A stretch of 31,959 bases of DNA from Elysia marginata. Taxonomy: Eukaryota; Mollusca; Gastropoda; Plakobranchidae. The position numbers and the translations under genes were made by a program. Below the pieces are notes generated by a model. The model searched no databases. It was not told where the DNA came from and saw only the letters and a program-made list of their open reading frames with translations. Positions 21,540 through 31,959 of this stretch are shown in pieces (position 1 is the stretch's first letter; each line of letters starts with the position of its first letter). The DNA lies in the NCBI GenBank assembly GCA_019649035.1, contig BMAT01002196.1, positions 125,908-157,866 on the forward strand, read 5' to 3'.

Positions 21540-22365
21540 CAGTAGTATCCGGTTAAACGCACGGCACTTGCGAGGCTCAAATAGTGTGCATTTAGGAGAT
21601 GTGTGCATTTATAGAGAGTAGTGAAAATAACTAGATCTAGTTGCTTCCCTTTAAAGGAAAACAAGAGAATAAAAACCAAATTGTTTCTCTGGACCACACA
21701 AGTTAAAAAGGTATACTATAGGCAACTAACAAGAACATCAAGACATGTTTGTCTTGTAACCTTGTGGTGTATCACCCGTATGTAAGCTGATTTGACTTAG
21801 CAATTATTGCATTGCAACCATCCAACCATTTGTTGACCAAAGCGGGGAGGGGGGACCAACAGGGAGAGGGGAGGCGTGGTCGAGCTGAATGCTACAAGAG
21901 CTATTATAGGCTAGCCTACAACAGTTTACCTGTCAATGTCCGTGCCATATGGGTGAAGCGGTTGCATCATGATCATATCGCATATTGTGCTCTAAGGTCT
22001 ACACAAACCATTCCCTCGCAACAGGCCTTTGTCCACCTTTTAGTTTTACCCTCTTAGTCCAAGCCTCCCTCTTCACACTCCCGCACCAAGCCTTCCCAAC
22101 CCAAAACGTGGAAATATAGCATTGTAGTGATGGCAGCAAAGGAAGATGAGAATCCCTGCTGAGTGATTCTGGCTTTTTCCGCTTGTCTCAGTGGTTGCCT
22201 AATCCACTACATTTTACTGATTTCATTATTCATAGCGTGTGTTTAGACGATTTTGCGTGTGACTAGGATATACTGATCATATAGAAAAAAATCGGTCTTT
22301 GCAATTTGGCGTTAGTTAAACCGTAGCGTGCATTTATCTGACTTGCATTTAACCAGATACTACTG
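21540..22365. mobile_element. Non-autonomous pogo/Tc1-mariner-like transposon with TA target duplication
   Basis: The left end CAGTAGTATCCGGTTAAA and the inverted right end (read on the other strand CAGTAGTATCTGGTTAAA) differ by one base, and each is flanked by TA (21538-21539 and 22366-22367). CAGT ends with a TA duplication are typical of pogo/Tigger-type elements. Subterminal copies of TGCATTTA sit at both ends. The 826-bp interior has no long frame, so it would need a transposase supplied in trans. Confidence 0.85.
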
Positions 22366-22367
22366 TA

Positions 22368-24486
22368 TCTCCTGTTGTTTAAAAAAACATGAAACAAATT
22401 TTTTTCTGCTTTAAAGATAACTTGAAACATATTAACCCCTTTTATGAGGGCATCAGTTTAAGGCTTGTCCACTTATTTGTGACTAAATGCCGCATCCTAA
22501 AATATATGGCTAAAGCGGAATTGTGTCATGGAAATAAAGAATAAAAAATTCCTTAGAGGATTTTAGTTAAGGGACAGCAGTGAAGTCTAAAAGGTGTTTG
22601 TGTAAGCAATATTTTAAATTATATTCCATCCTATCAACACTGTCATTACTCTGCAATTCTTTTAAGTTCATCATATTTGTAATTCTCTTCTTGTATTTCT
22701 GTTGTACATTTCCCATGTTAAAATGATTTGGTTATTTTTAGTTAAGCTGCAATAAACCTCACAAAGTTTAATTGTAAACAACCTTGTATTTAACTTGAAA
22801 CATACATGTCATTGTATGCCTTACAGAATAAAACAAAATGAAATTAAATGATTCTAGCCCAGCAAGGCTTGCAGATAACACAAGCAATTATAAAACTGTC
22901 AAAAAAGCCTATATTTCCTTTCATAATATTGTTCTTAGAAGCTAGCGGTTGACACATGCAATCAGAGATCCCCAGTAATCTTTAGTGTGCTATCAAACTA
23001 TCTCACTGGATAGCTCTGATATGCATCCAATTGAACACCAGATTGCTTTTGAAAAGGCTTCAAGTTTAATATCATCAGTAGATCTCATATATACTGTAAA
23101 CATACCATAATTATGTTTTCATTGATTTAAAAAACCCACTTTATAACAATGTACATGTAAATAAAATAATTTGATATATGAATTTAGATTATCCATTGTG
23201 TATATACTTAAATATAATTGACCTCTCTCCTTCACTCACTCTTCCATTATGGGTATAAATACGTCAACATAATGAGTTGCTTATTTTGGTTTTTACTAAA
23301 ATTTTGTTCTTTCAGATTGAATTTGTTTCTATAAAATTGAATGACAAACTTTTTTTTTCAGTATAAGTTCATCCCCCAGACAAATCTAACAAAGTAATAT
23401 TGGGCAATATTGTGCTTTTGTATTACTGGGTTTGCACTGTTGGCGATAAGTTAAACTTTTTTTGCCCGTTAGCAAAAAGAATTGAAATGCCATGTCATGT
23501 CAGAAGTGTGTGGTTGCAATTTTGCAATGTCAGAAATTTGGAAAGTCAGAAAAGTGGTTCCACTACAGATTACCATTGTAAGCGCTCAAGACATTTTATT
23601 CAAGTGTGATGCATGCATACATTCATACAAATTTTTGAGTTGTGTTTGATTTTGATTGAATTTTTCAAACAAAGTTGTTATTTTGTTCTGCCAGTGAAAT
23701 TCATGGCAATCACATAATATTTTGATTAAAAACGAATCATTTCATTGCTTTTTCAGGATGAATAAGAGTTCAAGAAATTAGCCAAGAACGCTTCAAAATG
23801 AAATATTTATGCTGCAAAAAGTAAACGCTTAGAGTTATTTTTAACGCAAACAATCTTTTGTGGAATTTAGGTACCACTTGTATTGCTAATCTTTACTAAC
23901 TTAGTGTGTCTTGTAAAAGGACAGAATGATCTTGTAGCAGAGTGAGTAAAAGTACAGAAAAGAAAACACAATTTTTTAAAGTTATGTTTCACTTCAATTC
24001 ATTTAACTTAAGCTTTTTCAACAAACCACATGCTAATGCTAATGCCTTTTCCATTCTATGATCATTCTTCAGTATGGGAGCATTTTAATATTTCTTCAAA
24101 CACTCTTTTTAATATGCAAAGTTCTCAAATAAGACAAAGCTACAGGTTATCATCCTTATAATGTGGTCAAGATGTTTTATTGTGGGTGTAATTAATTTTT
24201 TAAAAATATTACGTCTCAAATGAAGAAAATTACAAGTTTTGAGTGCTTAGGAATAAATGATACCTGAACAGTGTTACAGAGTATTGTGCAGTAGTACCGC
24301 TACTAATACAGTATATTGTGTTGACAATGTTTTTAGGGGAAACAAACTGTGAGTTATTGTGTGCTTGTGTTTTATTTTCCTTCCTCTTTGTTTTTCTATT
24401 ACTCTTTTTTTTTGTTTTGATTGTTTTTACATTTTCCATCCGATACCTACCATTTTCACACCAAATGACAATATTTGTCTTGCAAC
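22368..24486. other. Non-coding, A+T-rich stretch
   Basis: I see no supported gene. AATAAA at 22751-22756 followed by TTGTATTTAACTTG and CATTGTATG is a fair candidate for an FLII poly(A) site. Short open frames here lack homology or codon structure I can recognise. Confidence 0.5.
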
Positions 24487-25259
24487 CAAATGAGTCTTAA
24501 GTCAAAATTGGAAAGTTGTAAGATATTTGTAACACAAAAAAGCTTTTTTCCCCTCTATTTTCAAATACAGCTTCTGTGTGAAGTTATAGTCATTCAAAGT
24601 TGACTTGTGAAATTTCAGAGGGGGGGAGAAAATTGCAGTTTAAGTTCAGACAACTTTACGGTGGAATCTGGATAAAGTCAACACCTCGAGCCCGAAAAAA
24701 AGTGTTGTCTTTAAGCAAGGTTGACTTTATCCATTTTTGCAATCTGTAAGACTAAGAGCTAGATAATTTCAACGATGCAGCCTGACCACTAGAATTACCC
24801 CAGGAAATGATGAACTGAAGGCTAGCCTAGGCTAGAAGCAAAGACTTAAAAGACATTAAGTTGGAATGCGTGGGTGTGTGCATGGAAACAATGCGTGTGC
24901 GCAACATTAAATTTGTATGACTGGTGTGGCGAAATGGTGAGAAGTGGGAGAATCATCAGTGAACTGCACCAGTCACTGTCCTTTGTCCAGCGCTCTGCCC
25001 TTCCCCTCTCCCCCACAAGCCATCGTCAGACCAAAGGGCGCTGAGGCAGGTGAGCATGCGTGGTATGTAGCGTCTTGAATCATGAATCTAAACAAAGATC
25101 GCCCACCCATCCACCTCAGCCTTTCTCTTTGTACTTGAAAGACTCCCCTGGGGTAATTCTATCTCTTTCCATCTGGCCACGAGGTGTTGACCCTCTAAAC
25201 TTTGAAAGCCTATATCTCAAAACTAGATCTAAGCCATTTGACTTATTTGACCCATTTGG
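24487..25259. mobile_element. MITE-like element, copy 2, interrupted by another insertion
   Basis: The left part (24487-24656) starts near CCAAATGAGTCTTAAGTC and matches the intronic copy at 16159. The right part (about 25198-25259, GAAAGCCTATATCTCAAA to ACCCATTTGG) matches the end of that copy. The two parts are separated by about 540 bases absent from copy 1. Confidence 0.6.
24659..25195. mobile_element. Pogo-like non-autonomous insertion nested in the MITE
   Basis: It begins after TA (24657-24658) with CGGTGGAATCTGGATAAAGT, a pogo/Tigger-like terminus, followed by CAACACCTCG. Near the right edge CGAGGTGTTGAC (about 25180-25191) is the inverse of the inner part of that end, and ACCCCAGG (left) pairs with CCTGGGGT (right). 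The outer part of the right terminus is missing or diverged. No transposase frame is present. Confidence 0.55.
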
Positions 25260-26520
25260 ACAGAATGCGGGAAATATTAATCATAACCATCAATAAACTG
25301 AATGAGCCCATTGTGTGAGGATGATTGTGTTTTTTTGTACTTAAAGTTAAACTGAAAATGTCGCATTATTTAAACTAAAGGCTTTATGAATGCAACCCTG
25401 GCCAACCAGTTTTCAATAAACATCCACACCAAGAATTTTGATTTTTTTTTTCTTTTTTGTTTTTATTATACATGTGTGTATGTTAATCTTTAAGTTGGGG
25501 AAATGAAAAGGTTTTTGAAGATATTTTTAGTAACTTACATGAAAAATGTTGTGCTTTACTTTTGTGCCAGCACAATGAGTTCTGTACCTCTCTCTCTTTT
25601 TCATTAGCCTGTGCTTTTTACTTGTCTACCTTTTTTATATTTCCAAATTCCAACCTTACCGCCTTCACTGTTCTCCTCTCACCTTTATTTTCTTCCTTTC
25701 TACTCTATATAATATGGTGAAATTTTCGTGTGAGGCAATGACAATAAACAACAATTGGGCATACTTAACCACTCCTTGGTTTCAAGATCTGTTATTCCGA
25801 TAATGTTACTCCATGATGCAAAAATGGCACAATGAGGGCAATGTGGCTACCTCTGCCAAAAGTAAATTAAATAAAAAACTGGCCTGACATATGACATAAG
25901 TTTTCTAATGAGAAGTGAGAAATACAAGGAAGAACACAGTCCAGTTCAGATGTATTTATAAATCTCAAATCTTACATGAGCAAAGTTTAGCTTCAAATTA
26001 TCCAACAATCAAATTATCAGTATACATAACAAAAAGGATAAAACCAGTTATCTTCTAAATCATGCAATTATTCAGTTCATCTGGACTCAACTGCACTAAC
26101 TACATGTATCATATATGCATGTATAACACATGTATGTACATGTACATTTATTTAAACTTAATGAAATTTCATTTCAAATGTCTTTTCTTTTCTCTTTTTC
26201 TTAACTCTATGGATTGTTAAGTCACAAAACTGCAATTATTCTAAAATTTTCAAACCCTTGTCTAGGTCTATCAACCTGTCTTTGTGGTTAAATCAAAGGT
26301 GGGAAGGTAAAGTTGTGAATTTGATGAATTAAATTACAAAAAAAAAAAAAAAACAACACTGAATATACTGAAAAAAGGACTTCAATGCTACTCATAAGAA
26401 GCCAAGCAATGTAGGATGAACCAAGTAATAGATTCTTTTTCATAAGCTTGTACTTATTATGTGATTCCCAATATTGAGCAACTCTTTGAAACAAAAGTAT
26501 GCAGTATGTATATAAAAATC
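25260..26520. other. Non-coding, A+T-rich stretch
   Basis: No gene is supported. AATAAA near 25292 followed by CATTGTGTGAGGATGATTGTG looks like a good poly(A) site context, though it is 5 kb from the FLII stop. An A tract lies near 26338-26352. Confidence 0.45.
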
Positions 26521-26547
26521 ATTTTCTATTATTATGATGATAATTGT

Positions 26548-26549
26548 TA

Positions 26550-26588
<39 letters not shown>

Positions 26589-26607
26589 GGTTAATATTAT
26601 TATTATT
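26548..26607. repeat. (ATT)n microsatellite
   Basis: An almost pure TTA/ATT repeat runs from 26548 to about 26588, interrupted by GG and a few bases, then resumes to about 26607. Confidence 0.97.
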
Positions 26608-26784
26608 TCACAAGGCAAGCATCACTTGTTGTTTCTTCAATACTAGACGTGCAATATCATTATAAATACGAAAAGGTGCTGTTTCTGTGCTGTGTCCCTT
26701 CTTTTTGATTGAGATTTTAAAGCTATGAAATTAGCAGTGGAGAGAAGTATGTTTTAAGTGGAAATGCCCGAAAATTCTGCCTTT

Positions 26785-26850
26785 AGTATAATTCGAACCC
26801 TCGGCTTATAGTAGCTTTGACACCCACCACCTTGCCACTCATGGAAACAT
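26785..26850 (-). repeat. Degraded tRNA-derived SINE fragment
   Basis: Read on the minus strand, TGGCAAGGTGG (26827-26837) fits a Ser/Leu-type A box and GGGTTCGAAT (26791-26800) fits a B box, with 26 bases between. ATAAGCCGAGGGTTCGAA is the kind of string common in tRNA-related SINEs. It does not fold as a tRNA, and its ends are unclear. Confidence 0.45.
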
Positions 26851-26890
26851 AGCTTATGCCAAGTCGCCACTACGCTCCTTCAAACTTCTG

Positions 26891-27410
26891 GGAAAGAGAG
26901 GTAGACCAGGGGAACAAGCGGAGAGACAGCGTTGAGAAATAAGGAGTGAGATGTACAGATATTGGAAAAGTGAGAGACTGAAGAAGAGGAAGAGAGAAAA
27001 AGCAGACGGATAGAGATGACACTGACAGAGAGACTTAGAGATGTAGATAAAGATACATGTAGAGGAGAGACTGAGAAAAACAGATATGAACAGAGAGAAA
27101 AGAGAGAGAGAGAGAGCTGAGAAGGGGGCACAGATAGACTGGGAGAGAAAAGGCATATAAGGAGATGAATAGAGATAGACAGAGAGAGGCCCAAAGACAG
27201 AGAGACTAAGACAGAGGTAGAGAGTAAAGCCAGAGATTGACACAGAGAGACAGAAAGACAGGGAAAAAGAGAGAGGGACAGAGAGACAGACAGATAAACA
27301 GCAGACAGAGACTGAGAGACCTATAAGAGACTGAGAGAAAAAGGAACGACGGAAAGACGGACAGAAGGAAACAGAAAGATGGAGAAATAGAGGCAGGTAG
27401 ATTAAAATAT
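26891..27410. repeat. GA-rich low-complexity tract
   Basis: About 520 bases on the + strand are dominated by GAGA, GACAGA and AGAGAGAC words with few C or T. The long minus-strand frames rich in Ser, Leu and Phe here are by-products of this composition and not genes. Confidence 0.9.
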
Positions 27411-29260
27411 AAAAATAAAACTCCCTTCTTCTTTTCCTTCGTTTTCCATGTCATAGTTCACGAAGAAACAGCAAACTTCAATATAATAGAGACTCAAAAG
27501 GGAAAACTCTACTAAAAGTGATCAAAAGCGCGAATGTGCGCTGCGAGTGTGTTAATTTTGCGTCGAGGAATTCAGGTCCGGCGTCAGATTTTAAATCCAG
27601 AGCTTTTTTAGTTGACCGCATGGCTGGCGGAAACAATCTCTGTGTCGGCATTGGCTAATTATTTTGGCGTCAAATGTCACCGTTTATCGACAGAGTCGCC
27701 AGGTGGAGGAAATTAATTTCACTGCGTGCACAGTCGATGGACAATCAGCTTTTGATGTCAAATATATTTCTCCAATATTACCCCACAAGTGGCAAACCAT
27801 TGCCAAAACCCCCAGAAGGAAACGAGTTGTAGCAGTAATTGCTACGCCTGCAACCGCCTTTAGGGACGAGGTAGAAACAAAATGAACAAAATTCAACCAG
27901 CACTTATTTATAGGCCTACAAAATAATTATGCAGCGCAGTGAAAGGCCAATATCCAGCCTTTGTGGATACATAGGCATACTTGACATGTGTTATAGAACA
28001 GATAATGAAATACCAGTTAATGAGACGATGCACAAGTGTTTCGAACACCTGACCCATAGATTCAGAGGAATTCCTTTAACAACATTGCAAATAACTCTTC
28101 CATGCCTTTCCATAAGGATCTATGTCGCAAATTTTAAAGACACCTAAAGATTTGCACAGGACTGGGACAAGTGGATGACAATTGCGAATAAACCGCTCAC
28201 GAATTTGATCAGCCTCAAGTTCAAACGAACTCGGCGCTGGGAGCTAGCCATCTCTGTGTTTGGACTTGACTGTTTTGAAAAGCAAAAGAAGTTACGCAGA
28301 ACACAAAATCGATTCTTAAACTTAGTCAGTACGTCTGGAAAGGTAAGCACCCATGGTTAACCAATCTTTTAGCATACTAATGCGAAGTGTTGTCTCCACC
28401 TTTCATAAGGCACTAAGTAAAAGAAGGCCCAATGACCGCGTTAGCTGCTGGTATGACATGTGCAGATTTTACTGGTTTTTTTTAAAAATCTGACCAATGA
28501 AACAGCAGAACGCGTGATACGTGAAAGCTCATTTTCATAACCGTTCCCGTCGTGTTTCAAAAGCACTTCTTGTACCTGTGGGTCTATGGCAGTCCTCTTA
28601 ATGAAATTGATCGGGCATAGTCGACACCACTGCGTCTACAGTTTGAAAATACATGCCCACATTATGGGTTTGTACATTAAGTGGATGGCGAGAAGCTGAA
28701 GGATCCTCGGCGTCATGGCTGACTTGGAGTGACTGATGGTATCCCTTGACGGTGCAGGAGGGCTCCTCGACATTTATTTTTGAACTGATGATCGCCTGGT
28801 AACGGCGGATGCGTCTTGTAGTTCAACGGACAAGTCACAACACCAAGTGCTACTCCTAGGTAGATTTCGAAATCTTCCACGTGCCTGCTAGCACCGCGGA
28901 TGTGGGCTTTCCTGTCAGTACGCATACACCCCCTTTTCCAACTCAAAACATCGAGTTGAACGTTTCAGGAGAGTACTATGAATGTGTATTTATTCCAGTA
29001 ATTTCCAGCTTTTATCCTATATACTTGTGGTGTCTAACTGGACACATCGAGCATGTGTTTGACATAAAACTCTCTTTTGGCAAACTAGTTCTTGACATGA
29101 AAAAAAAAATGGTTTGAGTCCAACTGTCGCAATGTCACAAGTATGAAGAGGACATTAAAACATCACCAATAACAACATGGATCAAAAAAAAAAGTTAGCA
29201 AAAATCCCGTCTGGTTACAGTAGTACTATGTCAGCAGACATTTTTGAAATTCATGTTTGC
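27411..29260. other. Non-coding stretch with a CpG-richer patch
   Basis: About 27520-27710 holds some 15 CpG, well above the surroundings. A 73-codon open stretch at 27664-27885 and a 61-codon one at 28175-28360 (followed by AAAG|GTAAGC, a good donor) are not recognisable proteins. They could be chance, transposon remains, or a 5' exon of an unseen gene. Confidence 0.35.
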
Positions 29261-29270
29261 TTTGTTTTGT

Positions 29271-29749
29271 ACAGATCTAGCCTAGATCTAGCTCATATTT
29301 TATTCCTCTTGTCTAAGTTCTTGAGGCTTGAAAGAGGATGCTGTCTAGCCTCTTCCAATAAGCTGACCTAGATCTATTTATAGCATTTAGCTTTATTAAA
29401 GATGTCAACATCACATGATCGTCTATCTTCTTTCGGTTTGTCCACAGTCTGTCAGTCTACTAGTCCACTCAACCCAGTTTATCAAACTCTTGGCTGGCTG
29501 CGACACTTGAAAAATTCGACTTGATTCGTGAAATATAAACTAAAGGCATTGAAACTATTCTAAATCTTGTGTGGAACAGGGTAAAACAATGGCACAAATA
29601 AACTAAAACAAGAATAGAATCCATCTAGAATAGTTCTAATCTATTCTAACCCTTACTATATAAGTCTAGATCTAGAACTCTAGAATCTAGTCGGTCTCCA
29701 AAGATTAGAACCTAGATCTAGATCTAGAGTTTAGATCTAGATCCAGGAT
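29271..29749. repeat. Clusters of CTAGATCTAG-type palindromic repeats
   Basis: TCTAGATC and AGATCTAG words recur at 29272-29292, 29367-29377 and densely at 29662-29749. They are self-complementary, so the cluster can fold on itself. Similar words are frequent in some gastropod genomes, as I recall. Confidence 0.8.
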
Positions 29750-29935
29750 CGTGGTTGTAACATCTTAATCTGATTTTTATAAATAGAGGGTTCTGTGCAA
29801 TGAAATGCTTCGTTTTTTGTTAAATTACAAACATGATGAAATAATCATAATGGGCAATGAAAAGTAATTTTTCTAGATCAAATGCTACGTTAAATTTAAA
29901 AGGTATTGGTGCACTATACCCAAGTCACACTCAGA

Positions 29936-30437
29936 GGCCCATTGCATAGTGTGAGCGCTCGCCAGGAGCAGACATATGTTTTGTCGCAATTTCATCCTAG
30001 GCAACGCTTGGTGAACATTTTAAAGTGCCGACCACCTTTTATAAAAGGTATATTTATAAAATGGCAACCACCTATTTTAAAATGGTGAACACCTAACGTT
30101 CCTGGAAAAATAATTTCGCCACATTTAAAAGATTGTCTAGATCTATGTCAGAAAACTTGTTCATTAAGTTGCTTTGGATACAATAGGACTACACAATTTT
30201 AATAATAGTAAACTAAAGATCGGCGAAATGTCTCTTTAAATCTATATAGCGTACACACATGAGTACTTTCTCTCCATTTAAAAAGGAAATAGGGCCATAA
30301 ATTTCAGTCAATAAATTTTGTAAGTTTGCTGCGTGCTACCTTGGGGGGCTGTTTCTAAACGGCAAACGGTGACAAATTAACTGTTGCATGGGGCGAACGG
30401 AAAACTGTTTGTGAGCGCTTGCGCTATGCAACGGGCC
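29936..30437. mobile_element. Inverted-repeat (MITE-like) element
   Basis: Arms 29936-29960 and 30413-30437 are inverted copies matching at 21 of 25 bases, and all four differences are transitions. Both contain a GGCCC[AG]TTGCATAG core. The interior has no coding frame. A target duplication could not be seen, so the true ends may lie somewhat outside the arms. Confidence 0.65.
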
Positions 30438-31959
30438 ACAGGTATAATTATAATCCTCACTAACTTCATTTAAGGCAATGTTTTTCTGATTTACTATGCT
30501 GGAAATAAATTGTCGCAAATTGATAGTTTTAGAGACTATAAATAATGTTTTAGAAATCAGAGACTAAAATTGTTGAAACTGGGATTTTTATTATCTCCTC
30601 TTCAAAGGGAAATAAATCTAGATTTCATGCCTTCATTTTGTCTGAGAATGGTTTTATCATCATGACATATAAATAGTTGCGCTTAGTGCAGAATTCCTGC
30701 CGCTTCTAGTGTTGGTAAACGTAAAGCCCTTGATGTCATTAACTTAGGGGATGGAGAAAAAAGAGGGCAAGCCAAAGCTTTTAAAAATAAATAAAACTCT
30801 GTGACAACAGACAATGAAGCCAAGAGACCGGTGCTACCACACTTCATGTTGTGTTAACATAAAAAAAACATATAAAAGTGCATGGGTGGGAGTGTGCCGG
30901 CTGTAGCCGGCATGCCGGCCAATCAAGATTTCAGGACGTGGCTTGCCGGCCTAATGTCATTCGGGAGAAAAAAAATCATGAGCCGGTCCGTAGAATAGAT
31001 GAAAACTTTCGTTTCGTTACCGTCATTTTCGCAAGTTCGGTTCAAGCGAACGATTTGTTTCCCGGTTACTTTCATTAAAAAATCAACAGCCAAAAGGGCA
31101 TAGATTTATTTAGTTTGGAAAAATCGGAGCCGAATTATCGAAAGTAGGACCGTTTGCGGCAGTGACTGATCTCTGTGTTGGCCTTGGGCCCAGCGCACAG
31201 CCGGCCAGGTCAAAAGAAGACTGGTACGGATAAGTATACTTCATTGAACCAAAAGCAGTGTTCTCGCATGATTCTTAAATTCTGTTCCTAGAAAACTACT
31301 TGAATTTTGCTGTTTGCAAAAAAGCCGTGAAAAAGTGCTTGGATTTGGTACATTATATGATTATTTGTTCCTTGAATTCATTGACGGGCTGTAAATTCGG
31401 ATTTCTGCTTCCATTTTTTCTGTCTCAATTTCGACAAGTCTCGGTACGATCCGGTCCACACAGACTACATGTACCTATGCCTAGTTTACTCGATCGGCAT
31501 CAGTAGAATTCGGGTCTGAGTGCCAGCAATATTGGAAGGTCGTTGTCCCTGTGCGGTCATCAGGTCATTGCCCCTGTGCACATGCTTCAAGAAGGCCCTA
31601 TTTTAGTACAGTGCAGTCAGTGCCGGCACATGTATTTTCACTTGTCCAATGGCCCCACAAGTTTCCGTGCTTTCAAAGTGAGAAAACAAAAAGACTAAAA
31701 AGACAGGACAACAACCCACACCTGCTATTTCTGGCTAATAAATTTATGTACTTGTGTGTCAATTCTGTTCTTAGGACGGCCTAAATGAGTTGCACAAGCA
31801 GTGAACTTAGGCAGTATTGAAAAATCTCAAGGCTAGAGCTACCATTCTACTAGTTCTACGATGGTAAACTAAGTCCATCTACCCTCTCTCTTCCTGGATT
31901 CTCACAAAGAGTGTTCTGTGAGCACTAAGCTCACTTCAAAAACAAAAACATAAACAAGG
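30438..31959. other. Non-coding stretch with GCCGGC cluster
   Basis: No gene is supported. Four GCCGGC palindromes fall at 30896-30950, and CpG is frequent to about 31220, which may mark regulatory DNA or a young repeat. The short open frames have no recognisable content. Confidence 0.4.

Noticed and set aside
26854-27454. Three overlapping minus-strand frames of 82-129 codons rich in Ser, Leu and Phe
   Set aside because: They come from the complement of the GA-rich low-complexity tract. They have no domain and the frames overlap one another.
27664-27885. 73-codon open stretch, fairly free of low complexity
   Set aside because: No recognisable domain. It has a non-ATG or late start and no convincing exon partners, so it is kept only as a note in the intergenic entry.
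28713-28946. Minus-strand 77-codon frame
   Set aside because: No recognisable motif, no neighbouring exons, and length within chance expectation.
20179-31959. CRISPR arrays, phage, operons or a prokaryotic defence system
   Set aside because: There are no regularly spaced repeats and no bacterial gene organisation. The DNA is eukaryotic with spliceosomal introns and eukaryotic repeats.

Overview
The window is eukaryotic nuclear DNA, A+T-rich and intron-dense. It is dominated by one split gene on the + strand that encodes the leucine-rich-repeat/gelsolin protein Flightless-1 (FLII). I reconstructed 29 coding exons between 515 and 20178. They join into one open frame of 1065 residues plus a stop. 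The gene is 5'-partial: the first exon opens inside the LRR domain, and by comparison with the human protein (from memory) about 195 N-terminal residues lie upstream of the window. The organism is most likely an invertebrate metazoan, and a mollusc (perhaps a gastropod) is my best guess. That guess rests on protein divergence, the tRNA-derived SINE, and clusters of CTAGATCT-type repeats, and it is not proven.

Layout. 1-514 is intron. 515-4057 holds eight leucine-rich repeats (exons 1-6). 4644-5651 encodes a basic then charged linker (exons 7-9). 6222-12474 encodes gelsolin-like modules G1-G3 (exons 10-18). 13249-13901 encodes a linker (exons 19-20). 14334-20178 encodes G4-G6 and the C-terminus (exons 21-29). 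Every intron is GT-AG except the one at 6273-6815, which appears to be GC-AG. One intron holds a tRNA-derived SINE (13541-13692) and another holds a MITE-like element (16159-16560). A run of 17 N lies in the intron before exon 18.

20179-31959 has no gene that I can support. It begins with the FLII 3' UTR, whose end is unclear because several AATAAA sites exist. It then holds a TA-flanked pogo/Tc1-like non-autonomous transposon (21540-22365) and a second MITE of the intronic family, interrupted by another pogo-like insertion (24487-25259). Further on are an ATT microsatellite, a degraded minus-strand SINE, a 0.5-kb GA-rich tract, CTAGATCT clusters, an inverted-repeat element (29936-30437), and two CpG-richer patches (about 27520-27710 and 30890-31220) that could be regulatory.

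There is no operon, CRISPR array or prokaryotic system here. The points most worth checking are the GC-AG intron, a three-copy tandem duplication across an exon-intron border (17328-17550), a possible in-frame cassette exon (14175-14255), and the nested transposon history.
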